DNA from: Chromatocurvus sp046260765
GTDB taxonomy: Bacteria; Pseudomonadota; Gammaproteobacteria; Pseudomonadales; Halieaceae
Length of the DNA: 64,000 bases
Direction: 5' to 3'
Assembly (NCBI GenBank): GCA_046260765.1
Contig: JBHEOO010000002.1
Coordinates: forward strand, 62,001-126,000
This document shows, piece by piece, positions 42,275 through 51,729 of the stretch (positions are counted from its first letter, which is position 1; every line of letters starts with the position of its first letter). Both the position numbers and the translations under genes were made by a program. The notes below the pieces were generated by a model. The model was not told where the DNA came from. It did no database searches and saw nothing but the letters and a program-made list of their open reading frames with translations.

Positions 42275-42811
42275 ATGGCCGAATTAAGCACGCTGGCACG
42301 TCCCTATGCCAAGGCTGCGTTTGAGTATGCCGATGCTGAAGCTGCACTCGACCTGTGGCAGGGCCAGCTCGCAACTGCTGCAGCGGTTGTTGGTGAGCCG
42401 CGGGTACGCGAGTTGTTTTCAGGTCCTATACTGACGACCACTGAGCAGGCAGATCAGATGATTGCTCTGTGCGGTGAATCCCTGTCCGCGCCCATGGCCA
42501 ATTTTGTTCGCGCACTCGCGGCGAATCGTCGGTTGCCGCTGTTGCCGGAAGTCAGCAGGCAGTTTCTCGAACTCAAGGCTGCGCGGGAAAAAACGGTAGA
42601 CGTGCACGTGATTTCGGCCTTCGATCTTCCACAGGACACATGTGACAGGCTGGCCGAGGTGCTGGGGCAGAAGCTGCAGCGGGAGGTCGTCATCAGCAGT
42701 GAAACCGACAGCAGTCTGCTTGCCGGTCTGCTTATCAAGGCCGGCGATATTGTTATCGATGGCTCTGTGCGCGGTAGACTTAACAAGCTCGCCGAAGCAC
42801 TGACAAACTAG
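42275..42811 (+). CDS. atpH: ATP synthase F1 subunit delta
   Basis: Delta joins the peripheral stalk to the alpha3beta3 head. The 178-residue protein starts MAELSTLARPYAKAAFEYA, the classic delta N-terminus, and ends with the small conserved domain GDIVIDGSVRGRLNKLAEAL. It is 12 bp after atpF and 17 bp before atpA. Confidence 0.97.
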   Translation: MAELSTLARPYAKAAFEYADAEAALDLWQGQLATAAAVVGEPRVRELFSGPILTTTEQADQMIALCGESLSAPMANFVRALAANRRLPLLPEVSRQFLELKAAREKTVDVHVISAFDLPQDTCDRLAEVLGQKLQREVVISSETDSSLLAGLLIKAGDIVIDGSVRGRLNKLAEALTN

Positions 42812-42828
42812 AATTTGAGGAACAGAGC

Positions 42829-44373
42829 ATGCAGCAACTGAACCCTTCGGAAATCAGTGACATCATCCGCCAGCGTATCGACCAGCTGGACGTTGGCACT
42901 GAAGCGAGAAACCAGGGTACCGTCGTTTCGGTCACCGACGGCATCATTCGTATTCACGGCCTGAATGAAGTCATGTACGGCGAAATGATTGAGTTTGACG
43001 GTGGACTCTACGGCATGGCGCTGAACCTGGAGCGGGATTCGGTTGGTGCCGTTGTGCTTGGTGATTATAAGGGTATTGCCGAGGGGCAGTCCTGTCGCTG
43101 CACCGGGCGAATTCTGGAAGTACCGGTGGGGCCAGAGCTGCAGGGCCGCGTCGTAGATGCGCTCGGCGCTCCGATCGACGGCAAGGGCGCTGTCAATGCC
43201 AAAACGACAGACGCACTTGAAAAGGTCGCGCCCGGAGTCATTGCCCGGCAGTCAGTCGACCAACCCGTGCAGATTGGCCTCAAGGCCATCGACGCCATGG
43301 TGCCCATCGGCCGCGGGCAGCGTGAGTTGATTATCGGCGATCGCCAGATCGGCAAGACCGCTATTGCAGTGGACGCCATCATTAATCAGAAAGATACCGG
43401 CATCAAGTGCATTTATGTTGCGGTAGGCCAGAAAGCGTCTTCCGTGGCATCGGTGGTGCGTAAGCTGGAAGAGCACGGTGCCATGCAACATACCATTGTA
43501 GTCGCTGCCACCGCCGCGGATCCTGCCGCCATGCAATACCTGGCGCCCTTTGCGGGCTGCACCATGGGTGAATACTATCGTGACCGCGGCGAAGACGCGT
43601 TGATCATCTTCGATGACCTGACCAAGCAAGCCTGGGCTTACCGCCAGATCTCCCTGCTTCTGCGTCGTCCTCCCGGTCGTGAAGCCTACCCGGGTGACGT
43701 ATTTTACCTGCACTCACGGCTGCTCGAGCGCGCGGCCCGCGTCAACGCCGACTACGTAGAGAAGTTCACCAACGGTGAAGTCAAAGGTAGAACCGGTTCA
43801 CTGACAGCGCTGCCCATTATTGAAACCCAGGCGGGTGACGTGTCTGCGTTTGTACCGACCAACGTGATTTCTATTACGGATGGCCAGATCTTCCTCGAGG
43901 CAGACATGTTCAATGCGGGCATCCGCCCGGCCATGAATGCGGGGATTTCTGTATCCCGCGTCGGTGGCGCCGCGCAGACAAAGCTCATCAAGAAGCTCTC
44001 CGGCGGCGTGCGTACCGCACTCGCGCAGTATCGGGAGCTCGCTGCTTTTTCGCAGTTTGCCTCCGACCTGGATGATGCCACGCGTGCGCAGCTCGATCAC
44101 GGCGAACGGGTCACCGAGCTGATGAAACAGGGCCAGTACGCGCCCCAGAGCGTGTCCGAAATGGGCATTATGCTGTACGCGGCGAACGAGGGTCATCTGC
44201 GCGATATAGAGGTCAAAAAGATAGGCGACTTCGAAAGCGCTCTGCTCTCCTACATGCATGCGGAGCACGGAGACCTGATGAAAGACCTGGCGAAGTCCGG
44301 CGATTACAACGAGGAGATTGCCGGTACTTTCAATACCGCGATAGAGAAATTCAAAGCTACCCAGACCTGGTAA
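42829..44373 (+). CDS. atpA: ATP synthase F1 subunit alpha
   Basis: Alpha is the non-catalytic nucleotide-binding subunit. The 514-residue protein carries the P-loop GDRQIGKTAIAVD (about 169-181), the ARNQGTVVSVTDGIIRIHGL beta-barrel start and the AMNAGISVSRVGGAAQ signature typical of alpha (about 365-380). The length equals that of E. coli AtpA plus one. Confidence 0.98.
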   Translation: MQQLNPSEISDIIRQRIDQLDVGTEARNQGTVVSVTDGIIRIHGLNEVMYGEMIEFDGGLYGMALNLERDSVGAVVLGDYKGIAEGQSCRCTGRILEVPVGPELQGRVVDALGAPIDGKGAVNAKTTDALEKVAPGVIARQSVDQPVQIGLKAIDAMVPIGRGQRELIIGDRQIGKTAIAVDAIINQKDTGIKCIYVAVGQKASSVASVVRKLEEHGAMQHTIVVAATAADPAAMQYLAPFAGCTMGEYYRDRGEDALIIFDDLTKQAWAYRQISLLLRRPPGREAYPGDVFYLHSRLLERAARVNADYVEKFTNGEVKGRTGSLTALPIIETQAGDVSAFVPTNVISITDGQIFLEADMFNAGIRPAMNAGISVSRVGGAAQTKLIKKLSGGVRTALAQYRELAAFSQFASDLDDATRAQLDHGERVTELMKQGQYAPQSVSEMGIMLYAANEGHLRDIEVKKIGDFESALLSYMHAEHGDLMKDLAKSGDYNEEIAGTFNTAIEKFKATQTW

Positions 44374-44388
44374 GCAGCGGAGAAAGTC

Positions 44389-45252
44389 ATGGCAGTTGGC
44401 AAGGAAATCCGTACAAAGATCTCGAGTATAAAGAGCACTCAAAAGATCACCAGTGCGATGGAGATGGTCGCCGCAAGTAAGATGAGGAAGGCTCAGGAGC
44501 GCATGCAGGTCGGCAAGCCCTACGCACGCCGTATGCGCGCCGTAGTTGGACATATTGCCAACTCGGCACCCGAATACCGTCACTCTTACATGCAGGTGCG
44601 TGAAGCACGCCGGGTCGGGTTTATTGTTATCTCCACGGACCGCGGCCTGTGTGGTGGTCTCAACACGAATCTATTCAAGGCGACCGTCAATGCCATGAGG
44701 ACATGGGCGGACAGTGGTGTCGAGATCGAGCTGTCGCTCATTGGCGCCAAAGCATCCGCATTTTTCAATGCATTTGGCGGCAACGTGGTAGCGGCGACAC
44801 GCGATATTGGCGAAGCTCCGAGCGTCGTCGACCTGATAGGCACGGTAAAAGCCATACTCGACAGCTACGAAAAAGGTCATATTGACCGCTTGTTCCTGGT
44901 TGGCAACGAGTTCGTCAATACCATGACGCAGAATCCGGTCGTGCAACAGCTGTTGCCTCTCGAGGCTGAAGACAGCGACGAAATGGCACACCACTGGGAT
45001 TACATTTACGAACCGGATGCAAAAGAGCTTCTCGACCGGCTGCTTACTCGCTATATCGAGTCACAGGTTTATCAGGCAGTAGTGGAAAACGGCGCCTGTG
45101 AGCAGGCCGCACGAATGCTGGCCATGAAAAATGCAACAGATAATGCCGGTGATCTCATCGATGATCTGCAGCTGATATACAACAAGGCGCGGCAGGCATC
45201 CATTACCCAGGAGCTGTCTGAAATCGTCAGCGGCGCTGCGGCGATCAACTGA
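44389..45252 (+). CDS. atpG: ATP synthase F1 subunit gamma
   Basis: Gamma is the central rotor shaft. The 287-residue protein opens MAVGKEIRTKISSIKSTQKI and includes TSAMEMVAASKMRKAQ, FIVISTDRGLCGGLNTNLFK and the C-terminal ARQASITQELSEIVSGAAAI helix, all diagnostic. It lies 15 bp after atpA. Confidence 0.98.
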   Translation: MAVGKEIRTKISSIKSTQKITSAMEMVAASKMRKAQERMQVGKPYARRMRAVVGHIANSAPEYRHSYMQVREARRVGFIVISTDRGLCGGLNTNLFKATVNAMRTWADSGVEIELSLIGAKASAFFNAFGGNVVAATRDIGEAPSVVDLIGTVKAILDSYEKGHIDRLFLVGNEFVNTMTQNPVVQQLLPLEAEDSDEMAHHWDYIYEPDAKELLDRLLTRYIESQVYQAVVENGACEQAARMLAMKNATDNAGDLIDDLQLIYNKARQASITQELSEIVSGAAAIN

Positions 45253-45328
45253 CAGGCAGACACATAGCGCGGCGTCATGAATCGGTGTCGCAACAGGAAT
45301 GAACGCAATCGCAACAGAGGATCCGGAC

Positions 45329-46726
45329 ATGAGTAGCGGACGAGTCGTACAAGTTATCGGCGCGGTAATCGACGTGGAGTTCCCGCGCGAAAACGTCCCG
45401 CGGGTCTATGACGCCCTGATAGTCAGTGACAAGAAACTCACGCTGGAAGTCCAGCAGCAGCTTGGTGATGGGGTGGTACGAACGATTGCCATGGGTTCAT
45501 CCGAAGGAGTCAGCCGCGGTTTGGCGGTGGAAGATACCCGCGCGCCCATTTCCGTGCCGGTCGGCATTGAGACGCTTGGCCGGATTATGGATGTCCTGGG
45601 CAATCCGATCGACGAGTGCGGTCCTATCGGCGAGAGCGAGCGGGCATCCATTCACCGCGACGCACCCGCTTATGAGGATCTGGCCGCCTCGGACGAGCTG
45701 TTGGAGACCGGCATCAAGGTAATCGACCTCGTCTGCCCTTTCGCGAAGGGTGGGAAGGTCGGGTTGTTTGGTGGCGCGGGCGTCGGTAAAACCGTGAACA
45801 TGATGGAGTTGATCAACAATATCGCTACCGAGCACTCTGGCCTGTCTGTCTTTGCGGGCGTTGGCGAGCGCACCCGGGAAGGCAACGATTTCTATTACGA
45901 GATGCAGGAATCCAAGGTTGTCGATGTCGAGAACTTCAGCAACTCCAAGGTGGCCATGGTGTACGGCCAGATGAACGAGCCGCCCGGCAACCGGCTGCGT
46001 GTGGCGCTTACCGGCCTGACCATGGCCGAAAAGTTCCGTGATGAGGGTCGTGACGTACTGCTGTTCATTGACAATATCTATCGGTACACCCTGGCGGGAA
46101 CGGAGGTCTCTGCCCTGCTCGGTCGTATGCCTTCTGCGGTGGGTTACCAGCCGACTCTGGCAGAGGAGATGGGTGTCCTGCAGGAGCGGATCACCTCAAC
46201 CAAAGTCGGCTCGATTACCTCAATCCAGGCGGTGTACGTTCCCGCGGATGACCTGACCGATCCGTCGCCGGCGACGACGTTTGCCCACCTTGATTCCACG
46301 GTGGTGCTGTCCCGCGATATCGCTGCCAAGGGTATATATCCTGCTGTCGACCCCCTGGACTCGACATCGAGGCAGCTCGATCCGCTGCTGATCGGCAACG
46401 ATCACTACGAGACCGCCCGCGGTGTACAGACGGTGCTGCAGCGCTACAAGGAGTTGAAGGATATTATTGCCATTCTCGGCATGGATGAACTGTCAGAGGA
46501 CGACAAGCAGACGGTAGCGAGGGCGCGCAAGATTGAACGTTTCCTGTCACAGCCCTTCCATGTTGCCGAAATCTTTACCGGTGCGCCGGGCACCTACGTG
46601 TCCCTGAAGGATACGATCACAGGCTTCAAGGGCATTCTGGCCGGGGAGTACGATCATCTGCCGGAGCAGGCATTTTATATGGTTGGCGGCATTGATGAAG
46701 CCGTGGAAAAAGCCGGCAAGCTATAA
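45329..46726 (+). CDS. atpD: ATP synthase F1 subunit beta
   Basis: Beta is the catalytic subunit. From the ATG at 45329, with AGAGGA upstream, the protein has 465 residues; an upstream ATG at 45299 adds ten residues without homology. It contains the P-loop GGAGVGKTVNMMELI, GERTREGNDFYYEM with the catalytic glutamate and the VYVPADDLTDPSPATTFAHL block. Confidence 0.98.
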   Translation: MSSGRVVQVIGAVIDVEFPRENVPRVYDALIVSDKKLTLEVQQQLGDGVVRTIAMGSSEGVSRGLAVEDTRAPISVPVGIETLGRIMDVLGNPIDECGPIGESERASIHRDAPAYEDLAASDELLETGIKVIDLVCPFAKGGKVGLFGGAGVGKTVNMMELINNIATEHSGLSVFAGVGERTREGNDFYYEMQESKVVDVENFSNSKVAMVYGQMNEPPGNRLRVALTGLTMAEKFRDEGRDVLLFIDNIYRYTLAGTEVSALLGRMPSAVGYQPTLAEEMGVLQERITSTKVGSITSIQAVYVPADDLTDPSPATTFAHLDSTVVLSRDIAAKGIYPAVDPLDSTSRQLDPLLIGNDHYETARGVQTVLQRYKELKDIIAILGMDELSEDDKQTVARARKIERFLSQPFHVAEIFTGAPGTYVSLKDTITGFKGILAGEYDHLPEQAFYMVGGIDEAVEKAGKL

Positions 46727-46770
46727 CTTATCTTCTTCGTCGGTTTGCTAATGGACAACGGGACAGCAAT

Positions 46771-47199
46771 ATGGTCATGACTATTCACTGTGACATTGTC
46801 AGCGCGGAAGAATCCATCTATTCCGGACTGGTGGAAACACTCGTGGCGACGGGTGAGCTTGGTGAGATGGGCATTTACTATGGTCACGCGCCTCTATTGA
46901 CCGCATTGCTCCCGGGACCGGTGAGGATTGTGACGCAGAACGGCGAGGAAGAAGTCTACTACGTATCTGGCGGCTTCCTTGAAGTGCAGCCGGGTGTGGT
47001 ATCTGTTCTTGCTGATAGCGCACTGCGCGCCGACGATGTCGATGAGGCGGCGGCGGAAGCCGCACGTCGCGAAGCTGTGGACGTGCTGACCAACCAGACC
47101 GGTGAATTCGATTACGGTCGCGCCTCGGCGCAGCTAGCCGAGGCGGCCGCACAGCTCGCCACGCTGCGCAAGATGCGCAATCGCGCGGGTCGTGGCTGA
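46771..47199 (+). CDS. atpC: ATP synthase F1 subunit epsilon
   Basis: Epsilon couples the rotor to F0 and can inhibit hydrolysis. The 142-residue protein has the N-terminal beta-sandwich (CDIVSAEESIYSGLV, GELGEMGIYYGHAPLLTALL, YYVSGGFLEVQPGVVSVLAD) and a C-terminal helical hairpin. The start at 46771 (MVMTIH) aligns with relatives beginning MAMT-H. It ends the operon and is followed by the terminator at 47254. Confidence 0.97.
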   Translation: MVMTIHCDIVSAEESIYSGLVETLVATGELGEMGIYYGHAPLLTALLPGPVRIVTQNGEEEVYYVSGGFLEVQPGVVSVLADSALRADDVDEAAAEAARREAVDVLTNQTGEFDYGRASAQLAEAAAQLATLRKMRNRAGRG

Positions 47200-47253
47200 G
47201 CTCTATAACAGAACAACCCACACTGCGACGGCAGCACTTCAGTAGTCATGGTT

Positions 47254-47282
47254 AAAAGCCGGGATAGCCTCCCGGCTTTTTT
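47254..47282 (+). terminator. Rho-independent terminator of the atp operon
   Basis: AAAAGCCGGGA (47254-47264) pairs perfectly with TCCCGGCTTTT (47270-47280) around the loop TAGCC, followed by more T. It lies 55 bp after the atpC stop. The A-tract and T-tract would let it act in both directions, but no minus-strand gene reaches it. Confidence 0.93.
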
Positions 47283-47415
47283 GTGTCCTCTATTTGTCCA
47301 GCGCCTGTGTAGCGGATCACAGACAGAGCGATTGCGCCGTTGTAATGCGGTGCACTGAGGCTAAGATGCAGGCTGGCGTCTCAATTCGTGTCGAGATCTG
47401 GTAAAGGACCAATTC

Positions 47416-48810
47416 ATGTCGCTGGAGATCATCATACTCGCCGCTGGCCGGGGCACGCGCATGCGCTCGCAGAAGCCGAAAGTGCTCCACTTGCTTGCCG
47501 GTAAACCCCTGCTCGCTCACGTGTTGGCAACCGCTCGCTCGCTGCAGCCGAAGGCACTTCATGTTGTTGTTGGCCATGCTGGCGATGAGGTCCAGAAAGC
47601 ACTGCAGGCTGACGATATCCACTGGGTACAACAGGATCAGCAGCTCGGAACGGGGCACGCGGTATTGCAGGCGCTGCCGGGGGTAGCCGATAGTAGTGAT
47701 GTGCTTGTGCTGTACGGAGACGTGCCTCTTCTGGTTGCAGACACCCTCAAGACCCTGATTGCCAGCGGCCCCGCCCTGCTCACCGCGCAAGTGACGGAAC
47801 CCGCGGGTTATGGTCGTATTTTGCGTGATGCGGCTGGACACCTGCTCGGCGTGGTAGAGCACAAGGATGCCAGCGATGCACAGCGCACTATCAGTGAGGT
47901 CAACACCGGTGTTCTGGCCATGTCCGCTGCGGACCTGAAGACTTTTCTGCCGCAGGTAGGTAACGCCAACAGTCAGGGTGAATATTACCTGCCTGATGTG
48001 CTGCCCCTGGCGCTGGCCGCGGGTGGCAAGATTGGCAGCGTACTGGCGGCCAATGAGCTGGATATTCTCGGCGTAAACGATCGCGCACAGCTGGCTGTCG
48101 TGGAAAGAGAGCTGCAGCGCCGTCTTGCCGGGGAGCTCATGCTGGCCGGTGTCGGTCTTGCTGACCCTGCGCGTATCGATATCCGCGGCGAGTTGCGCTG
48201 TGGCAGCGATGTCTTTATCGACGTCAACGCGGTGTTCGAGGGCGACGTACAGATTGGTGATGGCGCCAGCATCGGTCCCAATTGCGTCCTTCGTGACTGC
48301 ATTATCGGCGCGGGCAGTGTTGTTCATGCCATGAGTCATCTGGAGCAGGCGGAGGTCGGTGAGCGCTGCAGCGTTGGGCCTTATGCCCGCCTGCGTCCCG
48401 GTACGCGACTTGGCAATGATGCCCGTGTCGGCAATTTCGTCGAGACCAAGAAGGCACGTCTGGGTAACGGCAGCAAGGTAAACCACCTTAGCTATATTGG
48501 TGACGCTGTTCTCGGCGATGGTGTGAATATCGGCGCCGGGACGATCACCTGTAACTACGATGGTGTCAACAAGCACCAGACCCACATCGGTGATGATGTA
48601 TTCGTGGGCTCCAATGCCACACTGGTTGCCCCTTTGACCGTTGCCTACGGTGGCTTTGTCGCAGCGGGTTCCACGGTAACCGAGGACATCGGTGCCAAGG
48701 AGCTTGGCGTGGCGCGCGGCAAGCAGCGTAACATCAGCGGATGGCGGCGGCCGGGCAGCGACGCCGGTGACGCAGAAAGTGCGTCCGTCAACGACAAATC
48801 GGGGAGTTAG
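47416..48810 (+). CDS. glmU: Bifunctional UDP-N-acetylglucosamine pyrophosphorylase / glucosamine-1-phosphate N-acetyltransferase
   Basis: GlmU makes UDP-GlcNAc for peptidoglycan and lipid A. The 464-residue protein has the N-terminal nucleotidyltransferase signature LAAGRGTRMRSQKPKVLH (about 8-25), the QLGTGHAVLQAL and YGDVPLL blocks, and a C-terminal left-handed beta-helix with NYDGVNKHQTHIGDDVFVGS. glmS follows after only three bases, so substrate supply and use are co-transcribed. Confidence 0.97.
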   Translation: MSLEIIILAAGRGTRMRSQKPKVLHLLAGKPLLAHVLATARSLQPKALHVVVGHAGDEVQKALQADDIHWVQQDQQLGTGHAVLQALPGVADSSDVLVLYGDVPLLVADTLKTLIASGPALLTAQVTEPAGYGRILRDAAGHLLGVVEHKDASDAQRTISEVNTGVLAMSAADLKTFLPQVGNANSQGEYYLPDVLPLALAAGGKIGSVLAANELDILGVNDRAQLAVVERELQRRLAGELMLAGVGLADPARIDIRGELRCGSDVFIDVNAVFEGDVQIGDGASIGPNCVLRDCIIGAGSVVHAMSHLEQAEVGERCSVGPYARLRPGTRLGNDARVGNFVETKKARLGNGSKVNHLSYIGDAVLGDGVNIGAGTITCNYDGVNKHQTHIGDDVFVGSNATLVAPLTVAYGGFVAAGSTVTEDIGAKELGVARGKQRNISGWRRPGSDAGDAESASVNDKSGS

Positions 48811-48813
48811 ATC

Positions 48814-50643
48814 ATGTGTGGCATTGTAGCGGCCTGTGCGCGGCGCGAAGTATCGGAAATCCTCCTCGAGGGACTGCGGCGGCTGGAATATCGCGGTTAC
48901 GACTCGGCTGGCATGGCACTGATCGACAATGAGCACCGGCTGCAGCTGCACAAGCACCAGGGTAAAGTGGCACGCCTCGAAGAAGCACAGGCGATGAATC
49001 CCATCCTCGGCTGCGTCGGCGTCGCCCACACACGCTGGGCAACGCATGGGCCGCCCTCTGCGGTCAATGCGCATCCCCACCTGTCGGGCCAGCGCATTGC
49101 CCTGGTACATAACGGTATTATCGAGAATCACGCCGCACTGCGCGAAGAGCTCAAGGCGGACGGTTTCGAGTTTGTCTCCGCTACGGATACGGAGGTTGTG
49201 GTACATCTGCTGCATCGCGAACTGCAGGCGGGCCTGTCTCTTATTGACGCTCTGCACGCGGTTATCCCGCGTCTTAGCGGCGCGTTTGCGCTGGCTGCGG
49301 TGGACACCGGGTATCCAGACCAGGTGGTTGCTGCCAGGCTTGGAAGCCCTCTGGTCATCGGTGTGGGTATTGGAGAGAACTTTCTGGCGTCGGATACCCT
49401 CGCCCTGCGCCAGGTCACTGACCGCTTTATCTACCTTGAAGAGGGCGACAGCGTGCTGCTGTCCGCCGGGCAGCTCGAGGTGTGGGATGCGACGCTTACT
49501 TCCGTCGAACGCCCGGTCAAGCGTATCTCCACCGGCATTGAAGCGGCTGAGCTCGGCGATTATGAACATTTCATGCTCAAGGAAATCTACGAGCAGCCCC
49601 GTGCTCTGGCCGCCACGTTTACCCGCAATGGTACCGGTGAGCTGGATGAGTCCGCTTTTGGTGCCGAAGCCGGGGAGATTTTCGATCGCACCCGTGCCGT
49701 TCAGATCGTCGCCTGCGGCACCAGCTACCACGCCGGCATGGTAGCGCGCTATTGGCTGGAGGAACTGGCGGGCATTCCCTGTCAGGTGGAAGTGGCGTCG
49801 GAATTCCGCTACCGCAAGCGCGTGCAGCATCCCGATACCCTGCTGGTTACCGTGTCGCAGTCCGGCGAAACCGCCGACACCCTCGCGGCCCTGCGCCACG
49901 CTGCGCCCGGCGAGTTCATCGCCAGCCTGGTGATTGCGAATGTGGACAACAGTTCACTGGTGCGGGAAAGCGACCTGGCCTTTCTGACTCGTGCCGGCCC
50001 GGAAATCGGTGTCGCCTCAACCAAGGCGTTTACTACCCAGCTGGTCGCGTTATTGATGCTGACGGTGGTGCTGGGACGTCGCTGCGGTATGGCGGCTGAG
50101 AAGCAGCAGGATCTCCTCGAGCAGCTGCACAACCTCCCAGACCTGGTGACGGCCACGCTTGCGCTGGATTCGCAGATCGAGAAGGTCGCAGAAGCCTTCA
50201 TACAGAAGCACCATGCGCTGTTTCTGGGCCGCGGCATCGAGTACCCCATTGCCATGGAAGGCGCGCTGAAACTCAAGGAAATTTCCTACATACACGCCGA
50301 GGCCTACCCGGCAGGTGAGCTCAAGCACGGGCCGCTGGCGCTGGTAGATGCCGATATGCCCGTGGTCGCCGTCGCGCCAACGGATGATCTGCTGGACAAG
50401 CTGAAGTCCAACCTCGAGGAAGTGCGCTCCCGCGGCGGCCAGCTGTATGTGTTCGCCGATCGCAACGCCGGTTTCTCCGATGAGCCAGGCGTGCATGTGT
50501 TGCGGATGCCACACGCACCGGAGGCCCTCAACCCGATTATCTATACCGTGGCGCTGCAGCTGCTTGCCTATCACGTTGCCCTGCAAAAAGGCACGGATGT
50601 GGACAAGCCGCGTAATCTGGCAAAATCGGTGACGGTTGAATAA
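48814..50643 (+). CDS. glmS: Glutamine-fructose-6-phosphate aminotransferase (isomerizing)
   Basis: GlmS makes glucosamine-6-phosphate from fructose-6-phosphate and glutamine. The 609-residue protein begins MCGIVAAC with the N-terminal nucleophile Cys (residue 2 before Met removal), has the glutaminase loop GVAHTRWATHGPPSAVNAHPH and two SIS domains (ACGTSYHAGMVARYWLEEL and LGRGIEYPIAMEGALKLKEI), ending NLAKSVTVE. No glmS ribozyme is expected in Gram-negatives, and none is seen in the three-base gap. Confidence 0.98.
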   Translation: MCGIVAACARREVSEILLEGLRRLEYRGYDSAGMALIDNEHRLQLHKHQGKVARLEEAQAMNPILGCVGVAHTRWATHGPPSAVNAHPHLSGQRIALVHNGIIENHAALREELKADGFEFVSATDTEVVVHLLHRELQAGLSLIDALHAVIPRLSGAFALAAVDTGYPDQVVAARLGSPLVIGVGIGENFLASDTLALRQVTDRFIYLEEGDSVLLSAGQLEVWDATLTSVERPVKRISTGIEAAELGDYEHFMLKEIYEQPRALAATFTRNGTGELDESAFGAEAGEIFDRTRAVQIVACGTSYHAGMVARYWLEELAGIPCQVEVASEFRYRKRVQHPDTLLVTVSQSGETADTLAALRHAAPGEFIASLVIANVDNSSLVRESDLAFLTRAGPEIGVASTKAFTTQLVALLMLTVVLGRRCGMAAEKQQDLLEQLHNLPDLVTATLALDSQIEKVAEAFIQKHHALFLGRGIEYPIAMEGALKLKEISYIHAEAYPAGELKHGPLALVDADMPVVAVAPTDDLLDKLKSNLEEVRSRGGQLYVFADRNAGFSDEPGVHVLRMPHAPEALNPIIYTVALQLLAYHVALQKGTDVDKPRNLAKSVTVE

Positions 50644-50649
50644 ACCGGC

Positions 50650-50831
50650 TTACAGCCCGAAGGGATAGCTGTCTGGCGCACCCTCAAGCTCGCGGTATGC
50701 CAGTGGTGTGACAGCAGTGCTTTCCTTTCATCGAACCAGACGTACTCGTCGAACTGGTCCCCGAGACGGGTATGGAAGTCGTGATTGGTCCGCTCCGTGC
50801 GCGAGAGATTCCGCTCCGATGCCCGCTTCAT
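50650..50831 (-). pseudogene. Decayed C-terminus of an erythromycin esterase-like gene
   Basis: On the minus strand one frame reads TERTNHDFHTRLGDQFDEYV then WFDERKA; after a five-base frame break at about 50713-50717 the next frame continues VTPLAYRELEGAPDSYPFGL and a stop (50650-50652). Together these match the pattern of the COG2312 (erythromycin esterase-like) C-terminus: the PETERxxHYF, QFDAxxxxDETxAVTPL region and a final DTYPFGL-type end. No start or upstream domain is readable, so this is a gene remnant. The assignment is from memory of the family pattern. Confidence 0.5.
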
Positions 50832-51138
50832 TGGAAAACGCGCCCCGGCGTGCGCCGATTATTATCGTCGTGCCGACCACGCCGCCGGCCCCCGAATAGC
50901 CCAAATGTGCACGACAGTAGAATGTGATCCACTTCGCCTGAAGCGGTCCCGATGGACATCGGTGTGTTAGTGTATTGGTATTGTGGCGAGGAGATGCGCA
51001 GTCAATGGTACTGCCCGAGCAGTGTCAGCTTGAACATGGGTCTATTATGGGCGACTGGCAGGACCGCGCCACACCCGGTAATCCCGCGACGCCGGCCGCG
51101 GCCGAGCTGTCCCCCGCGCGGGTCTCTACTGCGCGCGT
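50832..51138. other. Gene-free stretch with no clear content
   Basis: Together with the remnant to its left this makes a 495-bp gap between glmS and the ExoD-like gene. No intact coding frame, strong promoter, terminator or RNA fold is evident. It may contain further unreadable pieces of the decayed gene. Confidence 0.4.
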
Positions 51139-51729
51139 ATGATCCAACACGTTGCCAGGGATCTCGAAGAGCTGCTAGAGCAGATTGCGACTGCCGCATA
51201 CAGCGATCACGCCCTGGTCACGGTAGGCGACATTCTTGAGGCTGTCGGCACGCGCTCATTTGCCCCGCTATTGATGCTGACGGGCACGTTGCTGGCCTCG
51301 CCCCTGAGCGGGATCCCGCTGTTTCCCACGACAATGGCCCTGATCGTGCTGCTGGTGTCGGTGCAGATGCTCGCCGGCCGACGTCACTTCTGGTTGCCGC
51401 AGTGGTTGCTGTTGCGCACGCTGCCACAGCAGCGTCTGCTGCAGGTACTCAAGTGGCTGCAGGGACCCTGCGCCAGCATTGATCGCTATCTGCAGCCGCG
51501 CCTGACCTATCTGATCAGGGGTCCCTCACAGGATTTCATCGCGCTGCTTTGCTTCATCGTAGCGGTTCTGATGCCGGTGATGGAGCTGATTCCGTTTTCT
51601 TCTTCTGTTGCCGGCGTTGCGCTGTGTGCCTTCGGGCTGGCGCTTGTTGCGCACGACGGTCTGATGGTGTTGCTGGCGTACGCGATGACAATGCTATTGG
51701 CGACAATTGTCGCCGGGGTCATGCCCTAA
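51139..51729 (+). CDS. ExoD-family membrane protein
   Basis: The 196-residue protein matches the ExoD family (exopolysaccharide synthesis, ExoD). It has an N-terminal amphipathic helix (LEELLEQIATAAYSDHALVTVGDIL), the hallmark RSFAPLLMLTGTLLASPLSGIPLFPT and three or four further membrane segments. ExoD was found in rhizobia through exopolysaccharide defects and alkali sensitivity; biochemical function is unknown. It is convergent with, and shares three bases with, the next gene. Confidence 0.85.
   Translation: MIQHVARDLEELLEQIATAAYSDHALVTVGDILEAVGTRSFAPLLMLTGTLLASPLSGIPLFPTTMALIVLLVSVQMLAGRRHFWLPQWLLLRTLPQQRLLQVLKWLQGPCASIDRYLQPRLTYLIRGPSQDFIALLCFIVAVLMPVMELIPFSSSVAGVALCAFGLALVAHDGLMVLLAYAMTMLLATIVAGVMP

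Noticed and set aside
47317..49899. Very long open frame (860 codons) on the minus strand opposite glmU and glmS
   Set aside because: It is entirely antisense to two certain genes, has no recognisable domain, and is explained by GC-rich codon positions of the real genes.
50571..50831. 86-codon minus-strand frame as an intact small gene
   Set aside because: Its end is antisense to glmS and its recognisable part continues in another frame. It is better explained as a broken gene remnant.
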